Positions 7,335 through 16,800 of a DNA stretch of 42,387 nt are shown piece by piece; the first letter of the stretch is position 1; each line of letters opens with the position of its first letter. A program made the translations under genes and the position numbers. The stretch spans positions 1-42,387 of the forward strand of contig JAOAKQ010000004.1 in NCBI GenBank assembly GCA_026419835.1, read 5' to 3'. Under the pieces are notes generated by a model, which was given only the letters and a program-made list of their open reading frames with translations, did no database searches and was not told the origin of the DNA. Source of the stretch: Sulfolobales archaeon (GTDB lineage Archaea; Thermoproteota; Thermoprotei_A; Sulfolobales; NBVN01).

Positions 7335-9515
7335 ATGCCTCTAAATAGAGAAGAGGTCGAGGAGATAAGAAGTATTCTAGGTAGGGAGCCGACGATCGAA
7401 GAACTCGCTATGTTCGAAGCTCAGTGGAGTGAGCACTGCTCCTACAAGAGTAGTAGGCGCCTCCTCAAGCTCCTTCCAACAACTGGTAGGAGCGTGTTGA
7501 TAGGTCCCGGGCGCGACGCTCCGGCCGTCGAGGTCTTCCCGGGGATCGCCGTAGTCTTTAAGATAGAGTCCCACAACCACCCATCTGCCGTCGACCCGTA
7601 CAACGGGGCCGCCACCGGAATCGGGGGTATCGTGAGGGACATACTAACTCTCGGAGCGAAGCCCATAGCTCTTCTAGATATGCTATACCTTGGAGACCCT
7701 AGGGACGGTAGAGCCAGGTGGTTAGTAAAGGGAATAGTGAGGGGAATAAGCGACTACGGTAATAGAATAGGGGTTCCAACCGTAGCTGGAGATGCGTGGT
7801 TTGATTCTTCATTCAACACTCAGCCACTTGTTAATGTAGCTTGCGTAGGAATTGCGAGAACTGAGGAGCTAGTTAGATGTAGGCCGGCTTCGGGAGACCT
7901 AATCCTGGTGATAGGGAATCCTACCGGTCGAGATGGGCTTCTAGGCAGTAGCTTCGCATCGAAACCCCTAAGCGATAATCCGAGTGAGGATATTGGAGCG
8001 GTTCAAGTAGCGGACCCACTAATGGAGAAGATGCTGATAGACTCTATCGCGGAGCTGGTTCAGAGGAAGTTGGTGAAGTTCATTAAGGACCTAGGTGGGG
8101 GCGGTCTCACAACGGCCGTAGCGGAGGTAGCGGCAGACTTCGAACTCGGTGCTGAGCTGAGACTAGACGAACTTCACTTGAGAACTGAGCTAACCCCCCT
8201 GGAGATACTGGTATCTGAGAGCCAGGAGAGAATGATGATCGTTATCAGTAGGGAGAAGCTGGAGGACGTGGCCGCGGTACTAAAGAAGTACGACGTGCCG
8301 GGCAGTGTCGTGGGATTTTTCGATAGGAGTGGGAGAATCAGAGCGTACTACAAGAACGGGCTAGTCGCGGATGTACCGGCTAGAGAACTAGCTAAACCTA
8401 GAGATATTAAGAGATCCTCCAAACCCCCGGTGGAGCTAGTAAAGCTACTAAACCCGGTTGGCGACCTCCCTGAGGTGCCGGTATCTGAAGCACTGGACTC
8501 TCTACTATCATCACCAAACGTAGCATCGAAGAGGTGGATCTACGAGCAGTACGACCACGAAGTTGGTGTTAGAACTGTTCTAAAGCCCGGGTTTGGAGAT
8601 GCGGCAGTCCTCAGATTGGACGATTCAAGAGGAATAGCGGTTAAGGGAGATGCCAACCCGAGGTACACGGCTATAGACCCATTCAATGGTGCTGCTAATA
8701 GCGTAGCGGAATGCTATAGGAACCTGGTCGCCGTTGGCTCAACCCCGGTAGCGTTTGTTGACGAACCAAACGCCGGAAACCCGGAGAAGCCGGAGCACTT
8801 CTGGTACTTCGAGATGATTGTGAAGGGCATAGCGTGGATGGCTAGTGAGCTCGGAGTTCCCGTGGTTGGCGGGAAGGTCAGCTTCTACAACGAAGACTAC
8901 CGCGGCAGGCAGGTGAAGCCAACAGCAACTATAGTTGGTGTAGGAGCGGTTGAAGACGTGAGCAAGGTTAAGACCATGGACTTGAAGTACGAAGGGTCCG
9001 CTATTCTAGTCGTTGGACATACGTACCCTGAGCTGGGGGGTAGCGAGTATTTGGCGAGAGTTCACGGAATTGAAGCTGGCGGCGTTCCGGCGCCCAGGCC
9101 TTCGAGCGAGCTTAGAAACGCATCCTACGTAGCTAAGCTCATAGATAGGGGGGTAGCTCTCTCCGTACACGACGTTGGGCTGGGCGGTTTAGCTGTAGCT
9201 ATAGCTGAAATGGCTATTCTCGGCGGAGTAGGTGTAGAGCTCTACCTGGAGAGGGTTCCCTGCAGAGGCTGTTCTAGGCTAGATGAAGTACTGTTCTCGG
9301 AGACTCAGGGTAGGTACGTGGTCGAGGTCCGGCTGGAGGAAGTGGGGGGAGCTCTGGAAGTCGCTTCAGCAAGTGGTGTTACTGCGGCAGTAATTGCTAG
9401 AACTACCGGTAGTAAGTTTTTCACAGCTAGGTGGGGCTCCACCACCGTCTTCGAGAAGGGCCTAGACTACCTGAGAGAGCTGTACGAAGACGGTTTACGC
9501 AAGTACATGGTGTGA
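7335..9515 (+). CDS. purL: PurL, FGAM synthase large (synthetase) subunit, small-PurL type
   Basis: PurL converts FGAR to FGAM with ATP and PurQ-derived ammonia. At 726 residues it is the small type that needs PurS and PurQ, both immediately upstream. N-terminal motifs include the AMFEAQWSEHCSYK signature (about 26-39), the substrate segment IESHNHPSAVDPYNGAATGIGG (split here: IESHNHPS then DPYNGAATGIGG), and GDAWFDSSF. The second half carries GDANPRYTAIDPFNGAANSVAE, GGKVSFYNED, and SVHDVGLGGLAVAIAEM. No truncation is seen. PurF follows after 4 nt. Confidence 0.96.
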   Translation: MPLNREEVEEIRSILGREPTIEELAMFEAQWSEHCSYKSSRRLLKLLPTTGRSVLIGPGRDAPAVEVFPGIAVVFKIESHNHPSAVDPYNGAATGIGGIVRDILTLGAKPIALLDMLYLGDPRDGRARWLVKGIVRGISDYGNRIGVPTVAGDAWFDSSFNTQPLVNVACVGIARTEELVRCRPASGDLILVIGNPTGRDGLLGSSFASKPLSDNPSEDIGAVQVADPLMEKMLIDSIAELVQRKLVKFIKDLGGGGLTTAVAEVAADFELGAELRLDELHLRTELTPLEILVSESQERMMIVISREKLEDVAAVLKKYDVPGSVVGFFDRSGRIRAYYKNGLVADVPARELAKPRDIKRSSKPPVELVKLLNPVGDLPEVPVSEALDSLLSSPNVASKRWIYEQYDHEVGVRTVLKPGFGDAAVLRLDDSRGIAVKGDANPRYTAIDPFNGAANSVAECYRNLVAVGSTPVAFVDEPNAGNPEKPEHFWYFEMIVKGIAWMASELGVPVVGGKVSFYNEDYRGRQVKPTATIVGVGAVEDVSKVKTMDLKYEGSAILVVGHTYPELGGSEYLARVHGIEAGGVPAPRPSSELRNASYVAKLIDRGVALSVHDVGLGGLAVAIAEMAILGGVGVELYLERVPCRGCSRLDEVLFSETQGRYVVEVRLEEVGGALEVASASGVTAAVIARTTGSKFFTARWGSTTVFEKGLDYLRELYEDGLRKYMV

Positions 9516-9519
9516 GTGC

Positions 9520-10935
9520 ATGTGTGGAATCTCAGCATACGCTTCCGGAACTCCGCACAGTCTTGCGCAGGCAGCTAGGAACGCTCTGCTAGTACTTGCG
9601 GAGCTACAGCACAGAGGTCAGGAATCTACAGGTCTAGCTGTCGCCGATACCGGGGGGTCTATCTACTCAGCAAGGCGTGGTTCACTAGTTCACGAGGCTT
9701 TGGAAGACCTTCTGGGCTTAGGTGGTAGTGTGAACCGGGAGGTGTTCGGGTGCGTAGCTCACACAAGGTACTCTACCTCCGGGGAGTACGGAGCGTCGCT
9801 AGCTCAGCCAGTGGTAGTTGGCGGCGAGAGATTCAAGATCTCCATAGCCTTCAACGGCACTATAGCGAACTACAGAGAGCTCTTCTCTTTCGCTAGGAAA
9901 ACGTACGCAGAAGAACTACCTAGCTATGTAAGTAACGATACTCAAGCACTTGCTTACGCAATATACGCGCTGGCTAAAGACGAGAAGTGGGATGTAGTTG
10001 AAGCACTGAAGAGACTGCCCGAGTACGTTGTAGGAGCGTACAGCTTGGTTGCTCTAACCTCAGAGCCTAGGCTCCTTATTTCTCGAGATCCCAGGGGGTT
10101 CAGACCTCTAGCATTCTTCAGTGGGGATAGGGAGGTGTACGCAGCTTCCGAAACGTCCGCTCTCCAGGTTTTCGAGTTGGAGTGGAGAGAGGTTGGTGCC
10201 GGCCACGTAATTTCTTTCGATGGAGCTTCCCTCGAGATCACTAGCTCGAGAGTAGCTGTCGACCCATCTCCATGTGTATTTGAGTACGTTTACTTCAGCC
10301 GACCCGACTCCTACTTCAACGGAGTCAGTATCTACGAAGCCAGGATCAGGATGGGCGAGTACCTAGCAAGAGAAGCACCAGCACCGGTGGATGTCGTGGT
10401 TCCGGTACCCGACAGCGGTAGAGTGGCTGCTATAGGGTACAGCTTAGCTAGCGGCGTACCGCTAGTTGAGGGCATAGTTGCTAATAAATACGTTGGAAGA
10501 GTCTTCATCTCAACTCCGCGAAATCGGGATACTCTATCGAAGATCAAGTATGGAGTTGTTAGGTCGGCTATCGAGAAGAAGAGGATTGTCGTAGTCGACG
10601 ACTCCATAGTCAGAGGAACGACGATGGGTTTTCTAATAAGTAAGCTGCGTAGGAGCGGGGCTGAAGGAGTTCACGTTAGAATAGCTAGTCCACCGTTTGT
10701 GTGTCCATGCTTCATGGGTATCGATATAGCGTCGAGAAAAGAGCTCCTAGCTTGGGGAAGGAGTAGCGCTGAGAATATTAGGGACTCCATAGGAGCCGAC
10801 TCCCTAGCCTACAACTCTCTGAAAGCACTGAGGCGGTCGGTCGATCTACCGCGGGTTTGTCACGCGTGTTTTTCATGTCAGTACGATTTCCCCGGTCTCT
10901 CAGTCTGCGAACTCGAGAAAATGTTTTCTAGGTGA
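9520..10935 (+). CDS. purF: PurF, glutamine amidophosphoribosyltransferase
   Basis: PurF makes phosphoribosylamine from PRPP and glutamine, the committed step. The 471-residue protein begins MCGISAY, so Cys2 becomes the N-terminal nucleophile directly after Met removal, with no propeptide. LAELQHRGQESTG, CVAHTRYSTSG and IAFNGTIANY complete the glutaminase site. The phosphoribosyltransferase half has VVVPVPDSG, a KIKYGVVRSAIEKKR flexible loop and VVDDSIVRGTT. Cysteines in PCVFEY, CPCFMG and CHACFSC match the Fe-S ligands of Bacillus-type PurF. This is the complete enzyme, in contrast to the glutaminase-dead paralogue at 1992-3251. purM starts 7 nt downstream. Confidence 0.96.
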   Translation: MCGISAYASGTPHSLAQAARNALLVLAELQHRGQESTGLAVADTGGSIYSARRGSLVHEALEDLLGLGGSVNREVFGCVAHTRYSTSGEYGASLAQPVVVGGERFKISIAFNGTIANYRELFSFARKTYAEELPSYVSNDTQALAYAIYALAKDEKWDVVEALKRLPEYVVGAYSLVALTSEPRLLISRDPRGFRPLAFFSGDREVYAASETSALQVFELEWREVGAGHVISFDGASLEITSSRVAVDPSPCVFEYVYFSRPDSYFNGVSIYEARIRMGEYLAREAPAPVDVVVPVPDSGRVAAIGYSLASGVPLVEGIVANKYVGRVFISTPRNRDTLSKIKYGVVRSAIEKKRIVVVDDSIVRGTTMGFLISKLRRSGAEGVHVRIASPPFVCPCFMGIDIASRKELLAWGRSSAENIRDSIGADSLAYNSLKALRRSVDLPRVCHACFSCQYDFPGLSVCELEKMFSR

Positions 10936-10942
10936 CGCACTC

Positions 10943-11965
10943 GTGGAGAAGCTAACGTACTCAAAAGCGGGCGTAGACCTCGATAAGCACCGCAGGATGC
11001 ACTCGATAGCTCTGAAAGCCGCTGAATCTCTATCTAAGAAGCTGGGTGTAGACATCAGCGGGCTCGGCGGCTTCACTCCGAGTGTAGAGGTGCACGGAAA
11101 GAAGCTAGTAGTTCACGTAGACGGAGTCGGCACTAAGACCGTAGTTCTCAGAAAACTCGGGGCCATGAAGACAGCGGGCTGGGACTGCGTAGCTATGAAC
11201 GCGAACGATGTTGCGTGTGGTGGTGCTAGACTAGTAGCTATAGCTGACTACGTAGCTATGGACGTAGCCGACGAAGAGGTCTTCGCTCAGGTATTGGAAG
11301 GCCTCGCTGAGGCAGCTGAGGTAGTTGGCGCACCCGTAGTCTCCGGGGAAACGGCTATTCTCCCAGGATTGATTAGAGGAGTGGATGTCGTGTGCTTCAC
11401 TGTCGCTATTGCGGATAGGGAGTTTCCGAATAGGGCCAGAGTTGGCGATGTTGTTGTAGGTGTAGAGAGCTGGGGGCTGCACGCAAATGGCTACAGCCTA
11501 GCGAGAAAAGTTGTTGAGGAGAGAATAGGTGGCTACGACAGAGTTGTTGACGGTGTTGTAATTGGGAGTGAGCTAGCTAAGCCAACGGCAATATACTACA
11601 ACCTAGTGCTTAGAGCAGTCGAACTGGGTTACGCAAATTCCGTAACACACATAACCGGTGGAGGGTGGTCGAAGATGAAGAGAGTTCTCGGTAGCGACCT
11701 AGACGCAGTTGTAGAAGCTCCGAGACCTAGTAAGATATTCGAAGTCCTCATCTCGCGCGGGAACGTAGACCTAGATGAAGCGTACAGAGTATTCAACATG
11801 GGCGTAGGCTTGATACTAACCTCCCCTCCTGATAGAGTGAGAGATCTGCTGGAACTCACCGCAGAGATGGGGTTTAAAGCGGCGACCATTGGAAGAGTTG
11901 AAAGCGGGTCTGGCTCTATTAGAATAAAGTTGAGTTGGGGAGGTGGCGGCTACGTTGAGATATGA
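10943..11965 (+). CDS. purM: PurM, AIR synthetase
   Basis: PurM closes the imidazole ring, converting FGAM to AIR with ATP. The 340-residue protein has TYSKAGVDLDKHRRMH at the N-terminus, the VHVDGVGTKTVVLR segment, GWDCVAMNANDVACGGARL, GAPVVSGETAILPGL, and THITGGGWSKMKRVL, all diagnostic of the AIR synthase family. The GTG start lies 7 nt after the purF stop. Its last 23 nt overlap the start of the second PurP-like gene. It belongs to the same superfamily as PurL, but length and motifs give PurM clearly. Confidence 0.95.
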   Translation: MEKLTYSKAGVDLDKHRRMHSIALKAAESLSKKLGVDISGLGGFTPSVEVHGKKLVVHVDGVGTKTVVLRKLGAMKTAGWDCVAMNANDVACGGARLVAIADYVAMDVADEEVFAQVLEGLAEAAEVVGAPVVSGETAILPGLIRGVDVVCFTVAIADREFPNRARVGDVVVGVESWGLHANGYSLARKVVEERIGGYDRVVDGVVIGSELAKPTAIYYNLVLRAVELGYANSVTHITGGGWSKMKRVLGSDLDAVVEAPRPSKIFEVLISRGNVDLDEAYRVFNMGVGLILTSPPDRVRDLLELTAEMGFKAATIGRVESGSGSIRIKLSWGGGGYVEI

Positions 11966-13058
11966 CCCTGCTGAGTTGCTTGATGGGTATAGAGACAGTA
12001 GCTTAAGTATTGCCGCTATAGCTAGTCACTCAGCGCTGGACGTCTTTGATGGAGCTAAGGACGTCGGGTTCGGCACTATCGCGGTGTGTGAAGTAGGGAG
12101 GGAGAGTGCCTACAGGAGGTTTAGTAGAGTGGTCGATGAGATAATACTCCTAAGGAAGTTCTCGGACGTTCTAAATCCGGATGTTGTGAGTAGACTCAGA
12201 GAGCGCTCAGCCGTCTTCATTCCCAACAGGAGCTTCGCAGTCTACGTAGGGTACGAAGGAATTGAGAAAGAGTTCCCAGTACCGGTCTTCGGGAACAGGT
12301 ACCTACTTAGATACGAGGAGAGGGTTGGGGCTAGGACCTACTACAGGCTGCTGGATGAGGCCGGAATTAGAAGACCAAGAGTATTCAGAGACGTTGAAGA
12401 AGTTGATAGACCAGTCATAGTTAAGGTTCCACATGCTGTAAAGAGAGTGGAGAGAGGGTTCTTTGTTGCTGCTGATCGAGATGACCTCAAGCGGAAGCTA
12501 GCTAGATTAGTAAGTAGAGGTATTGTAAGAGAGGAGGATATGTCTAGAGCTTCTATAGAGGAACTAGTTCTCGGAGCGCACTTCAACGTGAACTACTTCT
12601 ACTCAGTAGCTAGAGATAGGGTAGAGATCCTCAGCATAGACAGGAGGATACAGACGAATCTCGATGGGCTACTCAGACTACCAGCTAGTGTGCAGCTGGA
12701 GATAGAGGAACTCGTCGACGTAGAGATGGTTGAGATAGGTCATGAACCAGCTACAATACGTGAGAGCGTCCTAGAGAAACTATTCGAAGTCGGCGATAGG
12801 TTCGTTGAAGCATCTCGAAGAACGGAACCTCCAGGTGTTGTAGGTCCCTTCACACTCCAGCTAGTAGTTACTAAAGACATAGAGATCGTGGTTTTCGATG
12901 TAGCTCTAAGAATCGGTGGGGGAACGAACATCTATATGGGGATAGGGAGTCAGTACTCGAAGCTGTATTTCGGTAAACCGGTTAGTATGGGCTGGAGAAT
13001 AGCTAGGGAAGTAAGAGAGTGCGTGGAGATGAACTGCCTCCACAAGATAGTTACGTAA
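11943..13058 (+). CDS. PurP-like ATP-grasp paralogue with altered metal and ATP sites
   Basis: This 371-residue protein is plainly related to PurP at 27-1151: both share IASHSALDVFDGAK, VKVPHA, RIQTNLDGLLRLP, PPGVVGPFTL, RIGGGTN and the C-terminal GWRIAREV...LLHRVLT-like end. The differences fall at the active site. The canonical GAKGGRG loop is replaced by HAVKRVERG (164-172). The first metal glutamate (GPFCLE) becomes Gln306 (GPFTLQ). The second (FEFSGR) becomes Asp319 (FDVALR). I infer weakened, changed or lost ATP-dependent formylation. It could act on another substrate, help with the missing IMP cyclisation, or be a structural partner of PurP. It is the last gene of the operon, with a GTG start overlapping purM by 23 nt. 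Confidence 0.82.
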   Translation: MAATLRYDPAELLDGYRDSSLSIAAIASHSALDVFDGAKDVGFGTIAVCEVGRESAYRRFSRVVDEIILLRKFSDVLNPDVVSRLRERSAVFIPNRSFAVYVGYEGIEKEFPVPVFGNRYLLRYEERVGARTYYRLLDEAGIRRPRVFRDVEEVDRPVIVKVPHAVKRVERGFFVAADRDDLKRKLARLVSRGIVREEDMSRASIEELVLGAHFNVNYFYSVARDRVEILSIDRRIQTNLDGLLRLPASVQLEIEELVDVEMVEIGHEPATIRESVLEKLFEVGDRFVEASRRTEPPGVVGPFTLQLVVTKDIEIVVFDVALRIGGGTNIYMGIGSQYSKLYFGKPVSMGWRIAREVRECVEMNCLHKIVT

Positions 13059-13153
13059 TCTAAGGCAGGCGGGAACGTTCCTACGCAATTCATGATTTTG
13101 CCTAGCTCTAAGTATTGTGAAGACGTATGTAAGCGCTCAATCAGCTACATTTA

Positions 13154-13168
13154 CGCTAGTTACTAGCG
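13154..13168. terminator. Small hairpin between convergent purP-like and alaX genes
   Basis: A perfect 6-bp inverted repeat (CGCTAG / CTAGCG) with a 3-nt loop sits in the 171-bp gap between two converging genes. No strong T-run follows on either strand, so its role as a terminator is only suggested by position. Confidence 0.3.
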
Positions 13169-13229
13169 CAGTGTATGTGAAGTTAAGTATCCGTTAGTAG
13201 AGATTCGGTACCTACTCTAGAAGTTTTCG

Positions 13230-13718
13230 TTAAGGCTCTATATCGAATGGAAGTTCAAGTAGGTTTTTCGTCTGCCTAAACCTAGCTTTACCTAGCTTGA
13301 TCCTCCCTATGGAGGATGTTGATGGAAGGTGCTGCTTATTGCATGCGTTAATATTCCATATCTCTCCCGATGTATCGTAGACTATCACGATGCTCAGCAC
13401 TCTAATACTCTCCGGAACCTTGAATAAGTCGTATATTACATCGCCGTAGGTTTTCTCAGCTTCCTCTCTAGCTAGCTCAACGACCTCTATGCGAAGGTCT
13501 TCAGATACCTTGGAGTTAGCTAGCTCTTCAATGTGCTTCAACTCTCCATCTGAAGGCTTTCTACTGAATTGAACTACTAGCCTACCGTGTCTTCCCTCTA
13601 CGTACGTTGATGCGGTCCACATAGCGTCTTTACCTAGAACTCTGACGACGGCCCCCTTGAGAACGTGGAGAGCTGTGTGAGTCCTCACCTCAACAGGGTA
13701 GTCTTCAGGTCTCGGCAT
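13230..13718 (-). CDS. alaX: AlaX-type alanyl-tRNA editing domain protein
   Basis: AlaX proteins are free-standing relatives of the AlaRS editing domain that hydrolyse mischarged tRNA, usually Ser- or Gly-tRNA(Ala). The zinc ligands are visible: HTALH (residues 14-18 of the chosen start) and CNKQH in the C-terminal third. The 163-residue length fits the short AlaX class. I chose the internal ATG rather than an upstream GTG six codons earlier, because a TATA-like TTTAAATAC at 13745-13754 would place the transcript start at about 13724, giving an almost leaderless ATG. The gene is divergent from the giant surface protein and convergent with the purine operon. tRNA specificity cannot be read from sequence alone. 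Confidence 0.8.
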   Translation of the reverse strand: MPRPEDYPVEVRTHTALHVLKGAVVRVLGKDAMWTASTYVEGRHGRLVVQFSRKPSDGELKHIEELANSKVSEDLRIEVVELAREEAEKTYGDVIYDLFKVPESIRVLSIVIVYDTSGEIWNINACNKQHLPSTSSIGRIKLGKARFRQTKNLLELPFDIEP

Positions 13719-13744
13719 ACACGCCCCAGAGAACACTATAGGAT

Positions 13745-13810
13745 GTATTTAAACTTAGTGAAACTCCTCCGCTACTTCTCCTGAGCGAGTTTAAGGGGAA
13801 AACTATTTAA
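13745..13810. promoter_or_regulatory. Divergent promoters of alaX and the repeat surface protein
   Basis: A TATA-like box on the minus strand (13745-13754) is placed about 27 nt from the alaX ATG. On the plus strand, CTATTTAA at 13803-13810 lies about 25 nt before the expected transcript start of the 1545-residue protein, whose ATG is preceded by a GGTGATGG ribosome-binding site. The boxes do not overlap. Confidence 0.55.
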
Positions 13811-13839
13811 CGTACCTAACCTAGACCTCTCGGTGATGG

Positions 13840-16800
13840 ATGGTGAAGAAGCTTGAAGTACTGCTCGCAGTGCTGGTGGTACTACTCTCCCAGGCTCACA
13901 CCATAGCTCTACTTGCGGCTGGTAATCCTCTGTTCTCGATTGAGGAAGTTAGCTTCAGATCTTCGGTTGGTGGTGACGTCTACCCGGGTTCAGCAAGTGC
14001 CCGAATATCCATTGGCGTTAGGTACCTAGGGTCTGAAACCGCCTACTTCATCACCGGTTGCCTAGACCTTCCACCAGGTTTTTCAGCTAGATACAGGTGT
14101 TCTGGAGCTAGAGGTGTAGACGGTTCTTACGTGATACCGGCTGACTACGGTGAGATGATTTACTTCGAGTATCTAGTAGATGTCGATAAAGCTGTAACTC
14201 CGGGAGTACACACAATCGCGCTCAACATATCCGGTAGAGTAGGTACTTCCATCGTCTCAGATAGGCTGGTCTTCGATGTAGAGGTTAGCCAGTACCCGGA
14301 CTTGAAGGTAGAACTTCTCGAAGCGTACTGGTCTCCGGAGGCATACCCAGGCACTGCCGATGCGGCAATCTTCATGGTCTTCGAGCTCGGCGAGGTGGGG
14401 ATCGAATCAGCTCAAGTTACTCTAGAACTACCTGAAGGTTTCTACCCTCGCACGATCAGAAGAAGCGTGGGAGCTGCGAGCAGGTACTCGACCTTCACAC
14501 TCGTCGTGCCGGGAATAGACGTAGATAGAGAGCTGAGCGCGGGAGTGTATAGAGCTAATGTAACTATTGAAGCAAGAGCTGTGACGGCCGATAGAGTAGT
14601 ATACAGTGCCTCAACCAAGGTTCAAGTACCTATTGAAGTCGGCACCCCCCCACCGCTTAAGCTGAGAATTGTGAGTAGTGAGTGGAGAGGACCTAGAGCT
14701 CCGAGTGGTAGTAAGGCACTTGAGTACTTGGTAGTACTGAGACTAGAGGACCCCGTAACGATTTCCTCTATAGTAGCAAAACTAGCACTCCCCGACTGCG
14801 CTGAGTCTGCGAGTGGTAGTAGAGAGCTGATCGCCTACCTGGTGAGACCGGTAAACTACGGAGAAGTACTTGAACTCGTGTTTAGCGGCATATCCCTGGC
14901 GTGCGCTCACACTACTTCAGCGGACTTACTACTGGAGGTTCTAGTAAACAGAGACGGCTCCGAGTTCTGGACTACCCTGCGGTACAGGGTCTTCATGGTG
15001 GTGCACAACCCCTCTATAGACGCTAGGGTAGTCTCAGCTTTCTGGAGCCCCGGTCCAGCGTACCCGGGTAGCTCCGGGCTATCTCTAGTAGTAGTTATCG
15101 AGAACTACGACTACGTCTCGCTGTTCGATGGCGTAGTGAAGATGGTTCTCGATACCGTAGAACCTAGAGAAACTACTCTGAGTGGCATCTCAGTCGAGTC
15201 TCTAGGTAGAGCCACCGTAGTCTTCCAAGGACTCTCAGTACCTAGGTCCGTAGCCCCCGGAACGTACCGGCTTAAACTCGCACTAAACTCGCTCGCGAGA
15301 TCTGGGAGGTCCGTCTACGTACTCTCGATGGAGTTCGACCTACCTATAAACATAGGTGAACCTCCACTACCTCGACTGGAGATAGTTAGCTACGGGTGGG
15401 TAGATGGTGGAGCTTTCAGTAGATCAATAGATAACGCTCTGAGGGTAATAGTTAGAAACTCGGATCCGAGCGTCCTAGTCAGAGGTTTGAAGGCTACCTT
15501 GGAGCTACCGGACTGCTTCTCCGTAGGCAACCTCGGAAAGACCTTTACCAGCAGTGCTGCCATACCATACGGATCTACGATCACCCTGGAGTACCCTGGC
15601 GTAGATATAGCGTGCGGTGCCGGTATCTACAGAGCCGCTCTACTACTCGAAGTCCTGGGGGAGATCTCCGGGTCTACCTTCTGGCAAAACCTGGTCTACG
15701 ACCTAGTGGTTGAAGTAGAAGACTCAGCTCTAAACGTAGCTGTAGTCGACGCTGGCTGGACCTCCGGCGTAGCGTACGGAAACGCGACTAGGCTGGTGCC
15801 GTACGTAGTGCTGGTGTCCTACACTAGAGACTCCCTGCTGTACACCTACGTAAGAGCTAGAGTAGTGAACGCGAGATTTTCCGAGGGACCTTCCGAGGCC
15901 GCGGTCTCCGTGAGAGAGACTGTTCCCTACGGCTCATCCTTCACCGTGAGGCTTCCGACCGTGGAGGTAGAGGGTGTGCGCGATTCTGTGGTGTTGGAGC
16001 TCTCGGTAGATGCGGTAGTACGCTACGGCAGAACCACCTACAACGCATCCAGAGAGCTTAAGGTGAGCATCCCGGTAGTCTACGAGAAGAACCTGGCTCT
16101 ATCGTGGTTCCAGGCGGAGTACGGCGGTGCGCCATCGCCACTTCTTCCCACAGCTAGAGATGTGAGAGTCGTGGCTACCCTCACAAACCTGAGGCCGGAG
16201 TCTCTCAGCATATCGAGAATCCGGGTTGAAGTCCCCGAGATTCTCAGGGTGATGGGTGTTGAAGGAGATTGCTTAAGAGCTACCCTGGTTAGCGGAGGGT
16301 CGTGCGGTCTAGGTGTAGTTCTCTACGTTCGCGAAGACGCCGAACCATCTACTCACACGATTCGCATAGGCATTGACTACATCAAACAAGCCGCTGGAGC
16401 GGCTCTCTACGGCTTCGAAAATCTATCGATCCCGATCGTCGTAGACTCCCTAGAGAACTACGTACCGGAGGTAAGGGTAGTCAGAACTTTCTGGGGTCTG
16501 CAGCAGCCTTCACCAGCGCACCCCGGCTCGAGGTACGTACCGGTAACGGTAGTCCTCCAGAACCTCGGTAGGTACGACGCCGTAGGTCTAACCGTTAGGG
16601 CACAATCTACGTCTCTAGTCCCGGTAGTTGCTGCGGCTGAGTGTGCTACCAGGTTGCTGCCGGGCTCTTCGTGCTCAACGGCGCTCTACTTCGACGTACC
16701 GGGCTCAACTGAAGGCTACGTAAGGCTCGAGATGGAGCTGGAGTACTACGTAACCGCGTTTGGGACTCACGCCAGAGTTTTGAAGAAGCACTCCGCCCAG

